Positions 53,515 through 62,795 of a stretch of DNA of 64,000 nucleotides are shown in pieces. The notes below the pieces were generated by a model. It was given only the letters and a program-made list of their open reading frames with translations, was not told the DNA's origin and searched no databases. The position numbers were made by a program, and so were the translations under genes. This DNA is from CAWAND01 sp963807065 (GTDB lineage: Bacteria; Chloroflexota; Anaerolineae; Anaerolineales; E44-bin32), in the NCBI GenBank assembly GCA_963807065.1, contig CAWDZQ010000004.1, positions 124,001 through 188,000 on the forward strand, written 5' to 3'. Position 1 is the stretch's first letter. The number at the start of each line of letters is the position of its first letter.

Positions 53515-53778
53515 CCGTTGGTCCCCGGCCGGTTCAAGGCTAGCTTGACATCAGATGGGACGGGAGGCGCCCGATCCCGAGCGCCTATCCGCCCGGGTAG
53601 GCACGCGGGCCCAGGCGAGGTATGAACGCCACCAAGGGTGGCAGACGCCGGAAGAGAGGGTGACTGGATTCCAGGCAAACAAAATCCCGCGCCGCCTGGA
53701 TGCCAATCCAGACTGCCCGGGAGGCTTGGTTAATGCTCGATTGATAACTTCTGGCGCTTTATGAGCCTGCCGACAACC

Positions 53779-53850
53779 CTATCCCAGGACGGGCCGAGGC
53801 GAGAGCAGAGCGCATGCCAGGAAGAACAGGACGACCAAAAGGATGGTCAT
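53779..53850 (-). CDS. Tiny hydrophobic peptide, 23 residues
   Basis: ATG at 53850 with GGAGG four bases upstream, and stop TAG at 53779. The peptide is a single hydrophobic helix (TILLVVLFFLACALL) with a short SPRPVLG tail. A promoter candidate lies 21 bases before the start. It may be a small membrane protein or a leader peptide for the downstream genes. Confidence 0.5.
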   Translation of the reverse strand: MTILLVVLFFLACALLSPRPVLG

Positions 53851-53870
53851 GTGTCCTCCAATCTGGCTCC

Positions 53871-53899
53871 AGCGTAGCATGGAATTTATCCGATTTCAA
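53871..53899 (-). promoter_or_regulatory. Promoter candidate for tiny ORF
   Basis: Minus-strand TTGAAA (53899-53894), 17-base spacer, TACGCT (53876-53871). The -10 is imperfect; position relative to the tiny ORF and its ribosome binding site is ideal. Confidence 0.4.
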
Positions 53900-54057
53900 T
53901 AGGCAAACTACCCGTCAGTATAGGAATATTGGACCAATGACCTACCCTTAGGCTGAACTGCTCCCCTGCCCAGGGGTAGGTCGCGGTGGGTGTATGGGTG
54001 CAGGTTGATTGGATAGAGGTAAGGAAGGATGGGGGAGATCTTGCCCGAACGGAGGTC

Positions 54058-54561
54058 TCAGGCGTCGGTTTCCTTCAACGCGTCGGTCTCTTTTCGGAAC
54101 AGGCCGAGGATGAAGCCGCCAATTCCCAAAAAACAGATGTACGGCAGCACGCCGAACCAGCCCACGAACGGAGTCAGACAAGCCAGCACCAACCCCGTGC
54201 CGCCGAGGAGCCCTCTGGCCGTCGCCGAGCGCTCGGGAAACAGCCGCGTGCCAACCATCAGGGATGAAGCCGTCAGGCCAAAGGTCAACAAGACGACAAG
54301 AATCGCTAGCAGGGCCAAAGCCGGAGCGCGCAGGAGTCCGAGCCCCAGCCCGTTGGCCAGCCCGGCCAACGCCAACGCGATCCCACCCATGAACAGGCTG
54401 TTGACCAGGCCGATGGCGAATGCCGCACCGGGCGTGGCCTCCATACTGCGGCGTGTGCGGGCCGTCGCCGACGGGAACAGGGCTGCCATGACGGCGAACA
54501 GAGCGACCAGCGTCAGCCCGATGGCGACGATCAGCAGCACAATTGAGGCTCCGTTGTTCAT
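54058..54561 (-). CDS. Polytopic membrane protein, unknown function
   Basis: 167 residues, four predicted helices (about 8-28, 48-70, 78-100, 118-150), ATG at 54561 with GGAG upstream. Shows the same loop pattern (TPGAAFAIGL) as the protein at 52706. It is transcribed right after the sigma/anti-sigma pair and may be part of the response they control. Confidence 0.75.
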   Translation of the reverse strand: MNNGASIVLLIVAIGLTLVALFAVMAALFPSATARTRRSMEATPGAAFAIGLVNSLFMGGIALALAGLANGLGLGLLRAPALALLAILVVLLTFGLTASSLMVGTRLFPERSATARGLLGGTGLVLACLTPFVGWFGVLPYICFLGIGGFILGLFRKETDALKETDA

Positions 54562-54583
54562 GTTGATCTCCAGTGGGAAGGCA

Positions 54584-55174
54584 TCATGCCGATCTTCGGT
54601 CTTTGCCTCGAGGCGAGCCTGCGCGGGTCAGGATCACACCGTTGGCGGCCACGCCGACGATCACCAACCCGGCCAGGAAAACTGCCCAGCCAGTCACTGA
54701 GAGGGCGGCCGCCAACGGCACGGTCGCGCTCGCTGTAAGCGATCCGAAGGCCGAAAGCCCGTTCTCCACCGGTGTCTCCAGCGATGTCAGCCAGCCAACC
54801 CAATCGGCCGGCTCGACCGAACTGTGCAAGCTCGTGGTCAGCCAGGCAATCCACGCCGGGGTAGATAACTTCAGCCAACTCAGGGCGGTGAACAACGAGG
54901 CCGTCCCCACAGCCAACTCGGCCAGTAGCAGCCATCGCATCCTCGGGCCGATGGCGATCTTGGGCTCAATCCCGGACAGGACGCCAGGAACCAGGTCTTT
55001 CTGTAGGGCCATTTCCGGCAGGGACTCCACGCTGGCAAACAGACCTCGGAATGACTTTAGCCTTGTCGCGCAGGCCTGGCAGACCTGCAGGTGATCCGAA
55101 ACCAGGCCGGCTGCCTCAACCGGCAGCTCTCGGTCGAGGAAAGCCTGGAGATCGGCGTCGCTGATATGCTTCAT
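54584..55174 (-). CDS. Anti-sigma factor, zinc-finger type
   Basis: 196 residues. The N-terminal anti-sigma domain has His28, Cys32 and Cys35 (SDHLQVCQAC), the zinc motif of ZAS proteins. Two hydrophobic segments follow at about 80-100 and 155-180. The ATG overlaps the sigma gene stop by four bases, the usual arrangement for a cognate pair. It should hold the sigma factor at the membrane until a signal arrives. Confidence 0.88.
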   Translation of the reverse strand: MKHISDADLQAFLDRELPVEAAGLVSDHLQVCQACATRLKSFRGLFASVESLPEMALQKDLVPGVLSGIEPKIAIGPRMRWLLLAELAVGTASLFTALSWLKLSTPAWIAWLTTSLHSSVEPADWVGWLTSLETPVENGLSAFGSLTASATVPLAAALSVTGWAVFLAGLVIVGVAANGVILTRAGSPRGKDRRSA

Positions 55175-55725
55175 CTCAGTCCCCCCGATCGCAGCTGATC
55201 GGCCAGCGCCTTGCGGGCCCGATAGAGATGCGTCTTAACTTCACTCATCGTCAACCCCAGCGCTGAAGCGATCTCGGCGTAGCTCAGGTCCTGATAGTGG
55301 CGCAGCTCGATCACCGCCCGGTAGTGTGGAGGCAGACTGTCCAGCGCCGCTCGGACGCTCTCGGCCATCTCTCTCCGCTGCAGTTCTTTCTCCGGCTCCC
55401 CCAAGCTGGCAGCCGCATACTCGCCGAACTCCTCTTCCAGAGGGGCCGTGGCGGGGTCTGCGCGGTTGAGATGATTGAGGCATACATTGGTCGCCACCCG
55501 TCGGATCCAGGGGCCAAACGGCCGTTCGAGGTCAAACGTCTCAAGCCGTCGGTAGGCCCGCACAAAGGCATCTTGGGCCCGGTCTTCTGCGGTTTGACGC
55601 TCCCCCATCAAGCGGTAGCAGACATTGTAAACCGACGTCTGATAGCGCCGCACCAGTTCTCCGTAGGCCTGGACCTCTCCGCGCAGGGCGCCCAACACCA
55701 GGGCTTGGTCGGTCAGCTCGGGCAT
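55171..55725 (-). CDS. ECF RNA polymerase sigma factor
   Basis: 184 residues with region 2 (YQTSVYNVCYRLMGERQTAE, then DAFVRAYRRLETF) and region 4 (LPPHYRAVIELRHYQDLSYA, then MSEVKTHLYRARKALAD). Typical of SigW/RpoE-like group IV factors. ATG at 55725. Downstream are its anti-sigma factor and a membrane protein. No ECF-type consensus promoter was recognised near it. Confidence 0.93.
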   Translation of the reverse strand: MPELTDQALVLGALRGEVQAYGELVRRYQTSVYNVCYRLMGERQTAEDRAQDAFVRAYRRLETFDLERPFGPWIRRVATNVCLNHLNRADPATAPLEEEFGEYAAASLGEPEKELQRREMAESVRAALDSLPPHYRAVIELRHYQDLSYAEIASALGLTMSEVKTHLYRARKALADQLRSGGLR

Positions 55726-55821
55726 TCGTCCTATCCATCATACACGTCGGGGCCGACATAAGTCGCGCCCGTCAGGCCCGCTGGCGTCCATCATCTCCCC
55801 CATCAATCCCCAGCCGCCCCG

Positions 55822-55851
55822 TGGACGTTCCCGCCAAGCCTGTGTTATACT
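55822..55851 (+). promoter_or_regulatory. Candidate rplS promoter
   Basis: TGGACG (55822-55827), 18-base spacer, TATACT (55846-55851). A short hairpin (GCCGCCC / GGGCGGC) follows in the leader before rplS. Confidence 0.5.
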
Positions 55852-55915
55852 CGTCTCCCGCGCCGCCCGCAAAGGGCGGCCGGTTATCTGAACACAAAGC
55901 GTAAGGGTGACGACG

Positions 55916-56284
55916 ATGAGCGATCAGACAGACAACAGCGCACCAGTCCGCGTGCCGGTAGCTCCGGACAACGACAACATTCCTCAGCTGCACCCCGGCG
56001 ACAGCGTGAATGTCCACGTCCGCATCAGGGAAGGCGACCGTGAGCGAATTCAGGAGTTCCGCGGCACCGTCATTCGCATCCGGAAGGGCGGCAACAGCGC
56101 CAACTTCACCGTTCGCCGCGTCGCTTCCCACGGCATCGGCGTCGAACGCACCTTCCTAACACGGTCGCCTTTGTTGGACAAGGTTGAGATTGAGCGCAGC
56201 GCCCGGGTGCGGCGCGGGCAGCTCTACTATCTTCGTGAACGCACCGGAAAACGCGCCCGGCTCAAGGAAAAGCGTCAGTCCTGA
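55916..56284 (+). CDS. rplS: 50S ribosomal protein L19
   Basis: 122 residues from ATG at 55916 with AAGGGTG upstream; GTG at 55907 is less likely. L19 signatures: EFRGTVIRIRKGGNSANFTV, HGIGVERTFLTRSPLLDKVE, and VRRGQLYYLRERTGKRARLK. It has a slightly longer N-terminus than usual (about 10 extra residues rich in Pro/Asp/Asn). It stands alone, with its own promoter and terminator, unlike the trmD operon arrangement of many bacteria. Confidence 0.96.
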   Translation: MSDQTDNSAPVRVPVAPDNDNIPQLHPGDSVNVHVRIREGDRERIQEFRGTVIRIRKGGNSANFTVRRVASHGIGVERTFLTRSPLLDKVEIERSARVRRGQLYYLRERTGKRARLKEKRQS

Positions 56285-56302
56285 CATCCACCTGAAGATC
56301 CA

Positions 56303-56335
56303 GGTGCAGCCGGCGGCTGCACCTTTTCTTTTTTC
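56303..56335 (+). terminator. Rho-independent terminator after rplS
   Basis: Perfect 9-bp stem GGTGCAGCC / GGCTGCACC with a 3-base loop, followed by TTTTCTTTTTT. Confidence 0.92.
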
Positions 56336-56427
56336 GACTCTCCTATTAACCTGCTGTCTATGCCGCGCCAACGATACGAGCCGGCGGGATCCATATCGTC
56401 CGCCACCCCCTTCGCAAGAGGCATGCC

Positions 56428-57255
56428 ATGAGCGATCGCCGACCGATCGGCGTTTTCGATTCGGGTGTGGGCGGGTTATCAATTTTGGAAGCCCTACGTC
56501 ACTTGCTCCCCGCCGAAGACGTGCTTTATTTTGCCGATCAAGCCCACGTCCCCTATGGTCCCCGGTCGTTAGAAGAGGTGGGCCGCTTCAGCCTGGGTGT
56601 TGCCCGGTTCCTGTTGGCGTCTGACGCCAAGCTCATCGTCGTCGCCTGCAACACGGCTTCCGCGGCGGCGTTGAAGGGACTTCGGGAGAGCCTGCCTCAG
56701 GTGCCATTCGTCGGTATGGAGCCGGCCGTGAAACCGGCCGCCGGTGTCACTCGGAGCGGCCACATTGGCGTGTTGGCCACGCCGGTCACTTTCCAGGGAC
56801 AGTTGTTTGCTTCGTTGGTCGAGCGCTATGGGGAAGGGCTGGACATCCATCCGGCAACTGCTCCCGGACTGGTCGAACGCATTGAATCCGGCGACCTCAC
56901 CAGCCAGTCTACCCGGAAGATCCTGGCCGATGCCGTTGAGCCTCTGCTCGAGGCGGGGATCGACACCCTGGTGCTCGGCTGCACCCATTACCCTTTCATC
57001 ATTCCCTTGCTTGAAGAAATCGCTGGACCAGGCGTGGAGGTGATCAACCCGGCCCCGGCTGTCGCCCGTCAGACTCGTCGCCTGCTTGAGTCGGACGATC
57101 TCCTGGCCGAGGAGGGCGCCCAAGGCATGGTGACTTACATTTCTTCTGGTGACGCAGATCACCTGGCGGCCCTGGCCCAAAGCCTGATCGGCACCGTGGG
57201 GGAGGCACGTCGGGCTGAATGGAGGACCGACGCCGAGTTGGTCTTCGCCGAATAG
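56428..57255 (+). CDS. murI: Glutamate racemase
   Basis: 275 residues; makes D-glutamate for peptidoglycan. Motifs: IGVFDSGVGGLSIL at the start, catalytic Cys74 in VACNTASAAAL, and the second Cys in LGCTHYPFIIP. ATG at 56428. Convergent with gyrA, separated by a hairpin that can end both transcripts. Confidence 0.96.
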   Translation: MSDRRPIGVFDSGVGGLSILEALRHLLPAEDVLYFADQAHVPYGPRSLEEVGRFSLGVARFLLASDAKLIVVACNTASAAALKGLRESLPQVPFVGMEPAVKPAAGVTRSGHIGVLATPVTFQGQLFASLVERYGEGLDIHPATAPGLVERIESGDLTSQSTRKILADAVEPLLEAGIDTLVLGCTHYPFIIPLLEEIAGPGVEVINPAPAVARQTRRLLESDDLLAEEGAQGMVTYISSGDADHLAALAQSLIGTVGEARRAEWRTDAELVFAE

Positions 57256-57299
57256 CGGCCACCCGCCAGCCGCAACCTGGACCGGCTTCAGCTGCAGAA

Positions 57300-57330
57300 A
57301 ACCCGCCGACCCTGGTTAGGCCGGCGGGTT
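57300..57330. terminator. Shared hairpin between murI and gyrA
   Basis: Arms AACCCGCCG (57300-57308) and CGGCGGGTT (57322-57330), 13-base loop, in the gap between convergent genes. The A/T flanks allow function in both directions, though U-runs are short. Confidence 0.65.
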
Positions 57331-57356
57331 AAGACAAACACTGGGAGCGAACGGGC

Positions 57357-59999
57357 CTAGCTCTTCTTCCCACGCCCTGGTTTCTTGGGTGTCTTGTCCT
57401 TCTTGGTGGTGCCCCCCTTGGCTTTGCCCTTGGCCACTGCCTTGCCCTTGGCGCTGCCCTTGGGCTTGTCGTCTTGCTTCACCGTGGCGGCCGGCTCAGA
57501 CCCCTGGCGTCCGTCGGGATCTGGCGGCCCGGCCTCACCCTGCACGCCAGCCTGTTCGAGCTCCCGCGCCGAAATGCGCGCCACACCAGCCACCGTCTCA
57601 CCCTTCTTAAGATCGATGGCATGCACCCCCATCGTCGCCCGGCCGGTTTGGCTGATGGTGCGGACCTTGGTGCGAAGGATGATTCCGCCAGAAGAAATGA
57701 TGCTCAAATCGTCGTCCTCATCCACGACACGGGCCGCCACCACCTTTCCGATCTGACTGATCTTATCCCGGCTGAGAGTCAACACCCCGAAGGTGCCTCG
57801 GCCCTTGGTCGGGTACTCATCCAGTGGTGTACGCTTGCCGAAGCCGCGTTCTGTCACAAGCAGCAGATCAGCTTTCGGATCCACGACATCCATGGAGGCC
57901 ACGTAGTCTCCCTTGCGCAGCCCGATGGATTTCACGCCAGCTGCCGGCCGACCCATGGCGCGCACCTGCTTCTCGTGGTAACGCAGCGCCTGACCATTGG
58001 CTGTGACCAGGATAATGTCATCCTTGCCGCTCGTCAGCCGCGCCCAACCCAGTGTGTCCCCCCTGGCCAGGTTCATGGCAATCAGCCCTGACGGCCGCAC
58101 GGAGGAGAACTCCGACAGCGCCACGCGCTTGATCTTGCCCTTGCGTGTGGCGAGCGTACAGAAACTGGCATCATCAAAATCCGCGACCACGGTGATCGCA
58201 GTGATGGTCTCATCGGCGTCCATGCTCAGAATATTCACCATTGGAATGCCGCGCGCCGTGCGGTCGGCATCCGGGATCTGGTAGACGCGCTCCGAGTACA
58301 CCTTGCCCTTGTCGGAGAAGAACAGCATCGTATCCAACGACCGCGCTGGGACGAGCATGACCACCTCATCCTCTTCGCGCATGGTGTGGCCAATCAGACC
58401 GCGCCCGCCGCGGCCCTGGCGTCGATAGGTTGAAGCCGCCACTCGTTTCACATAGCCGCGCTCCGTGACGCTCACCAACACGGCTTCGTCGGCCACGAGA
58501 TCTTCTTCGTTGAACTCCTCGCTCGCATCAGGCGCGATGCGCGTCCGACGCTCGTCGCCGTACTTCTCCACCGCCTGGTCGAGCTCGTCTTTGATGAGTT
58601 TGAGCATCTTCTTGGGGTGCGCCAGCAGGTCTTCCAGGTACTTGATCTGCTTGACGATGTCCTTGTGCTCGTTTTCGATCTTCTCGCGCTCGAGCGCTGC
58701 AAGGCGGCGAAGCTGCATATCGAGGATGGCCTGAGCCTGGGGCTCGGAGAGCTTGAATTGGGCGATCAAGTTCTCTTTGGCCACATCCGCATCCGCCGAC
58801 TTCCGAATGGTCTTGATCACCGCGTCCAGATTGGCCAAGGCGATCAACAGGCCTTCCAAGATGTGCCCGCGTGCGCGTGCCTTCGCCAGATCAAACTCCG
58901 ACCGGCGCGTGATCACGCGCTGCCGGTGGGAGATGTAGATCTGGAGCGATTTCTTGAGCGTCAGTGTTCGCGGTTCGCCGTCGACCAGAGCCAGGAGCTG
59001 AACCCCAAAGGTGCTCTGGAGGGCGGTGTACTTGAACAGCTGGTTGAGCACCTTCTTGGGCTGGGCGCCGCGCTTTAACTCCACCACCACGCTCATGCCG
59101 CGGCGATCGGACTCATCCCGCAGATCGGAGATTTCATCCAATCGCCCCTCACGTGCAAGCTGGGCGATGCGTTCGATCAAGCTTGACTTGTTGACCTGGT
59201 AGGGGATTTCTGTAATCACGATCCTGAAACGATTGCCGCTCATCTCTTCGATGTGCGCAACCGCCCGCATCACGATTCTCCCCCGGCCGGTGCTGTACGC
59301 CTGCTTGATCCCTTCAATCCCGACGATCATGCCGCCGGTTGGAAAGTCTGGACCGCTCACGAACATCATCAAGTCTTCGACGTTCACCGAATCCTGATCA
59401 TCGTCGTGGTCGATCATGAAGTTGATTGCTTGAGCCAGTTCCCTCAGATTGTGGGGCGGAATGTTGGTGGCCATGCCAACTGCGATACCCGAGGCGCCAT
59501 TTAGAAGCAGGTTAGGGAGCTGAGCCGGCAGAATGGTTGGCTCCTGGAGGGAGCCGTCAAAGTTGTCGGCGAAGTCAACCGTGTTCTTGTCGATATCCAC
59601 CAGGAGCTCTTCAGCGATCCGCGCCAGGCGTGCTTCCGTGTACCGCATGGCCGCCGGGGAGTCGCCGTCGATCGAGCCGAAGTTGCCCTGTCCATCAACC
59701 AGGGGATAGCGCATCGAGAAGTCTTGCGCCATGCGGGCCATGGCGTCATAAATCGCAGAATCACCATGAGGGTGGAACTTGCCAAGCACGTCACCGACAA
59801 TACGAGCAGATTTGCGGTAGGATGAATTGGCCCTGATCCCCATGTCGTGCATTGCGTACAGGATTCGGCGCTGCACGGGCTTCAGGCCGTCGGACGCATC
59901 GGGGATAGCCCTGGCGACGATGACGCTCATCGCATAGTCGAGATAGGCGCCCCGCATTTGGTCGTCGATATCGACTTGGCGAACAGTTCCAATTTCCAT
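57357..59999 (-). CDS. gyrA: DNA gyrase subunit A
   Basis: 880 residues. The catalytic Tyr120 is in AAMRYTEARL. The quinolone region HPHGDSAIYD has Ser81 and Asp85, the susceptible-type residues. The C-terminal pinwheel includes the GyrA box QGRGGRG, which marks it as gyrase rather than topoisomerase IV. The last 55 residues are a Lys/Gly/Ala-rich tail, longer than usual. ATG at 59999; a -10 box lies at 60071-60076. No gyrB is in the window. Confidence 0.96.
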   Translation of the reverse strand: MEIGTVRQVDIDDQMRGAYLDYAMSVIVARAIPDASDGLKPVQRRILYAMHDMGIRANSSYRKSARIVGDVLGKFHPHGDSAIYDAMARMAQDFSMRYPLVDGQGNFGSIDGDSPAAMRYTEARLARIAEELLVDIDKNTVDFADNFDGSLQEPTILPAQLPNLLLNGASGIAVGMATNIPPHNLRELAQAINFMIDHDDDQDSVNVEDLMMFVSGPDFPTGGMIVGIEGIKQAYSTGRGRIVMRAVAHIEEMSGNRFRIVITEIPYQVNKSSLIERIAQLAREGRLDEISDLRDESDRRGMSVVVELKRGAQPKKVLNQLFKYTALQSTFGVQLLALVDGEPRTLTLKKSLQIYISHRQRVITRRSEFDLAKARARGHILEGLLIALANLDAVIKTIRKSADADVAKENLIAQFKLSEPQAQAILDMQLRRLAALEREKIENEHKDIVKQIKYLEDLLAHPKKMLKLIKDELDQAVEKYGDERRTRIAPDASEEFNEEDLVADEAVLVSVTERGYVKRVAASTYRRQGRGGRGLIGHTMREEDEVVMLVPARSLDTMLFFSDKGKVYSERVYQIPDADRTARGIPMVNILSMDADETITAITVVADFDDASFCTLATRKGKIKRVALSEFSSVRPSGLIAMNLARGDTLGWARLTSGKDDIILVTANGQALRYHEKQVRAMGRPAAGVKSIGLRKGDYVASMDVVDPKADLLLVTERGFGKRTPLDEYPTKGRGTFGVLTLSRDKISQIGKVVAARVVDEDDDLSIISSGGIILRTKVRTISQTGRATMGVHAIDLKKGETVAGVARISARELEQAGVQGEAGPPDPDGRQGSEPAATVKQDDKPKGSAKGKAVAKGKAKGGTTKKDKTPKKPGRGKKS

Positions 60000-60070
60000 A
60001 AAAGCCTGTTCTTTCAGGTGAGTTCGGGACCGGGAAGGCCCAGTCTCGGGGCCAAATTCTTAACCTCCTA

Positions 60071-60076
60071 ATTATA
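60071..60076 (-). promoter_or_regulatory. gyrA promoter -10 box
   Basis: Perfect minus-strand TATAAT about 72 bases before the gyrA start; no good -35 box at 16-18 bases. Confidence 0.5.
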
Positions 60077-60252
60077 CCGCGGCAGGCTCCGTTTCGCCCT
60101 TGGGATAAGGCTATTTTAGCCCATTTGTTCTAAGCAGGCGGACCGGAAGCGGGCCCTGCACATGGCAGTGTATCCAACCGGGAGCCATCGAATTGACAAG
60201 GGCTGGCCCTGGTGCTAGAAATCAACGTCATCCCCAAGGCTCGGAGGCGTCC

Positions 60253-62752
60253 ATGTCTGTCCCCTCGCGTCGCTGGTGGTTCGGTGGTCTGTCCGTCGTC
60301 GCGATCCTGGCGATCATTTTGGGCGGGCTGGGATGGGTGACCGTCCAGCGATCCATGCCCGTCGTGCATGGGAGCCTGACAGTGCCCGGATTGCACGGGC
60401 AGGTTGATGTCTTCCGCGATGAAGCTGGCATTCCCAACATTTACGCCTCCGACGAACACGACCTGTTCATGGCGCAAGGCTACATCCACGCCCAGGACCG
60501 TTTCTGGCAGATGGACTTCTGGCGCCATGTCGGCGCCGGCCGCCTGGCGGAGATGTTCGGCGCCTCTCAGCTCGACACCGACAAGTTCCTGCGCACCCTC
60601 GGATGGGAACGCGTGGCCCAACAGGAGCTGGACCAGATTGACCCCGACACCCTGGCCATCCTCCAGGCCTACGCCGACGGCGTCAATGCCTACCTGGCCG
60701 ATCACCAAGGAGCTTCCCTTTCCGTAGAGTATGCAGTCCTGAAATTCCTCAGCCCGAGCTATCAACCCGCCCCATGGTCCCCCATCAACACCCTGACCTG
60801 GGCCAAGGCGATGGCCTGGGATCTGGGCGGGAACATGGATGGCGAAATCGAGCGGGCCCAGCTCCTGAAGTCCCTGACGCCGGCGCAACTCAACCAGCTT
60901 TATCCGCCCTATCCCCCCGATCACCCCACGATCGTCAAGGATTTCGGCCCTGCCGGCGCCCAGGTGACGGGCTCGCAAGCCAGCGCTATCCTCCAGTCCC
61001 AGTCGGCTCTGCAAACGCTTTCGGGGCAGGTTACCCGCCTTAACACGCTTCTGGGAGGCGGCCTTCCCGGGATAGGATCCAACAATTGGGTGATCGGCGG
61101 CGAGCGAACCCAAACCGGTCAACCTATCTTGGCCAACGATCCCCACCTCGGCATCCAGCTGCCATCGATCTGGTACCAGATCGGCCTTCACTGCCGAACG
61201 GTGGATGCCAGCTGTCGCTATGACGTCGAGGGCTTCTCCTTCGCCGGCGCGCCCGGGGTGATCATCGGTCACAATGGCAGCGTTGCCTGGGGGTTGACGA
61301 ATGTCGGCCCCGATGTTCAGGATTTGTTCATCGAAAAGATCAACCCGAACAACCCGGACCAGTACGAGCTAAACGGCCAATGGCAGGACATGACGGTGGT
61401 GCATGAGACGATCAAGGTAGCCGGCGGGCAGGACGTCGATCTCGCGGTACGCTACACGCGGCACGGACCGATCGTCAGCAGCACCTACGGGAAGCTCGAA
61501 AACTTCACCGACGATGCCGGGATCGACCTCCCCGAGCCCTATGCCCTGTCGCTTCAGTGGACGGCGCTCCAGCCCAGCAGAGTGTTCGCTGCGGTGTTGG
61601 AATACGACCGCGCTACCGACTGGGATGCCTTCCGCAACGCGCTCAGGGATTTCGCCGTGCCGTCCCAAAACTTCGTCTACGCCGACACCCAGGGGAACAT
61701 CGGCTACCAGATGCCGGGCAATGTCCCGATCCGGGCGGGCAGCGATGGCTGGCTCCCAGCGCCAGGCTGGACCACGGACTACGATTGGACGGGCATGATC
61801 CCCTTCGATCAGCTGCCGTCGGCCTTCAACCCCGATGACGGCTATATCGCCACCGCCAACAATCCCGTGGTCGGCAGTGAGTATCCAAACTTCATCAGCC
61901 GCGATTGGGACTACGGTTATCGGGCGGCCCGCATTACCCAGATGATCGAGGCCACGCCGAAGCTCTCGTTGCAGGACATTCAATCCATCCAGGGGGACGA
62001 TCTTGACGCTGCAGCCGCTATCACCCTTCCTTACTTGTTCAAGCTCAAGTTTGACGATCCGGTGATCAACCAGGCTCTTGACAGCCTCAAGACCTGGGAC
62101 CAGCAAGACACGCTGGGCTCCAGCGCAGCCGCCGTGTTTAACCTGTTCTGGCGCCAGTTGATTCTCGCGACCTTTTCGGACGAGCTGCCCGACGGCCCGC
62201 TTCCCGACGGGTCGCGCGCCTTTGCCATCTTTGACAACCTGCTGGCTGCGCCCAACAGCCCCTGGTGGGATGACCACTCGACCGACACCGTGGAAACTCG
62301 GGACGATATTCTGAGCTCGGCCATCGCCCAGGCTATCAATGAAGGGACGGGCATCGGCGGGCCGAACCTATCTCAGTGGACTTGGGGCGCATTACACACG
62401 GCAACTTTCCGCAACCCGAGTCTGGGGGAGTCAGGAGTGTCACCCATCGAAGCCCTCCTGAAATCGTGGGCCCTTCGCCGTCAACGGCGGCACCTCCATC
62501 GTCAACGCCACAGCCTGGAAGGTGGACAAAGGGTTCGAGGTCACCTCCCTCCCGTCGATGCGCATCATCAATGACTTGTCAAACTGGGACAACACCTTGT
62601 GGATTCACACCACGGGCCAATCGGGGCATGCTTTCAACCCGCACTATGTGGATCAGACGGAGGCCTGGCGGCAGATCAAGTACCTTCCGATGGCCTGGTC
62701 CAAATCAGCCGTTAAATCAGCCGCGACGGATCACCTTTTGCTTAGCCCATGA
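60253..62752 (+). pseudogene. Penicillin acylase family amidase, frameshifted
   Basis: N-terminal nucleophile amidase of the penicillin/cephalosporin/acyl-homoserine-lactone acylase family. ATG at 60253 follows GGAGG. An N-terminal helix (residues about 10-30) anchors or exports it. The autocatalytic site is GSNNW with Ser276 after a Gly, followed by ILANDPHLG. An extra A in AAA at 62461-62463 shifts the frame; removing it joins IEALL to NRGPFAVNGG and on to HTTGQSGHAFNPHY, the family C-terminus, ending at 62752. Without correction the frame ends at 62574 with an unrelated tail. Substrate unknown; error or recent mutation both possible. Confidence 0.85.
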
Positions 62753-62795
62753 TGGGAGGCAGGCTGTACAGCACCAGACAACCTCTGGCGGAGAC

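Larger units (their letters stand above)
53515..54057. other. Gene-poor region with one tiny ORF
   Basis: About 540 bases between the membrane-protein genes. Apart from the 23-codon frame at 53779-53850 and its promoter candidate no gene, tRNA or repeat was seen. A 69-codon plus-strand frame at 53555-53764 lacks a binding site and familiar sequence. Confidence 0.5.

Noticed and set aside
53555..53764. 69-codon plus-strand gene
   Set aside because: No ribosome binding site, no family features, and composition like the surrounding non-coding DNA.
60000..60066. 13-codon leader peptide before gyrA starting at TTG
   Set aside because: Its ribosome binding site would fall at or before the predicted transcription start.
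60130..61272. 380-codon open frame on the minus strand
   Set aside because: Antisense shadow of the penicillin acylase gene, whose motifs are clear.
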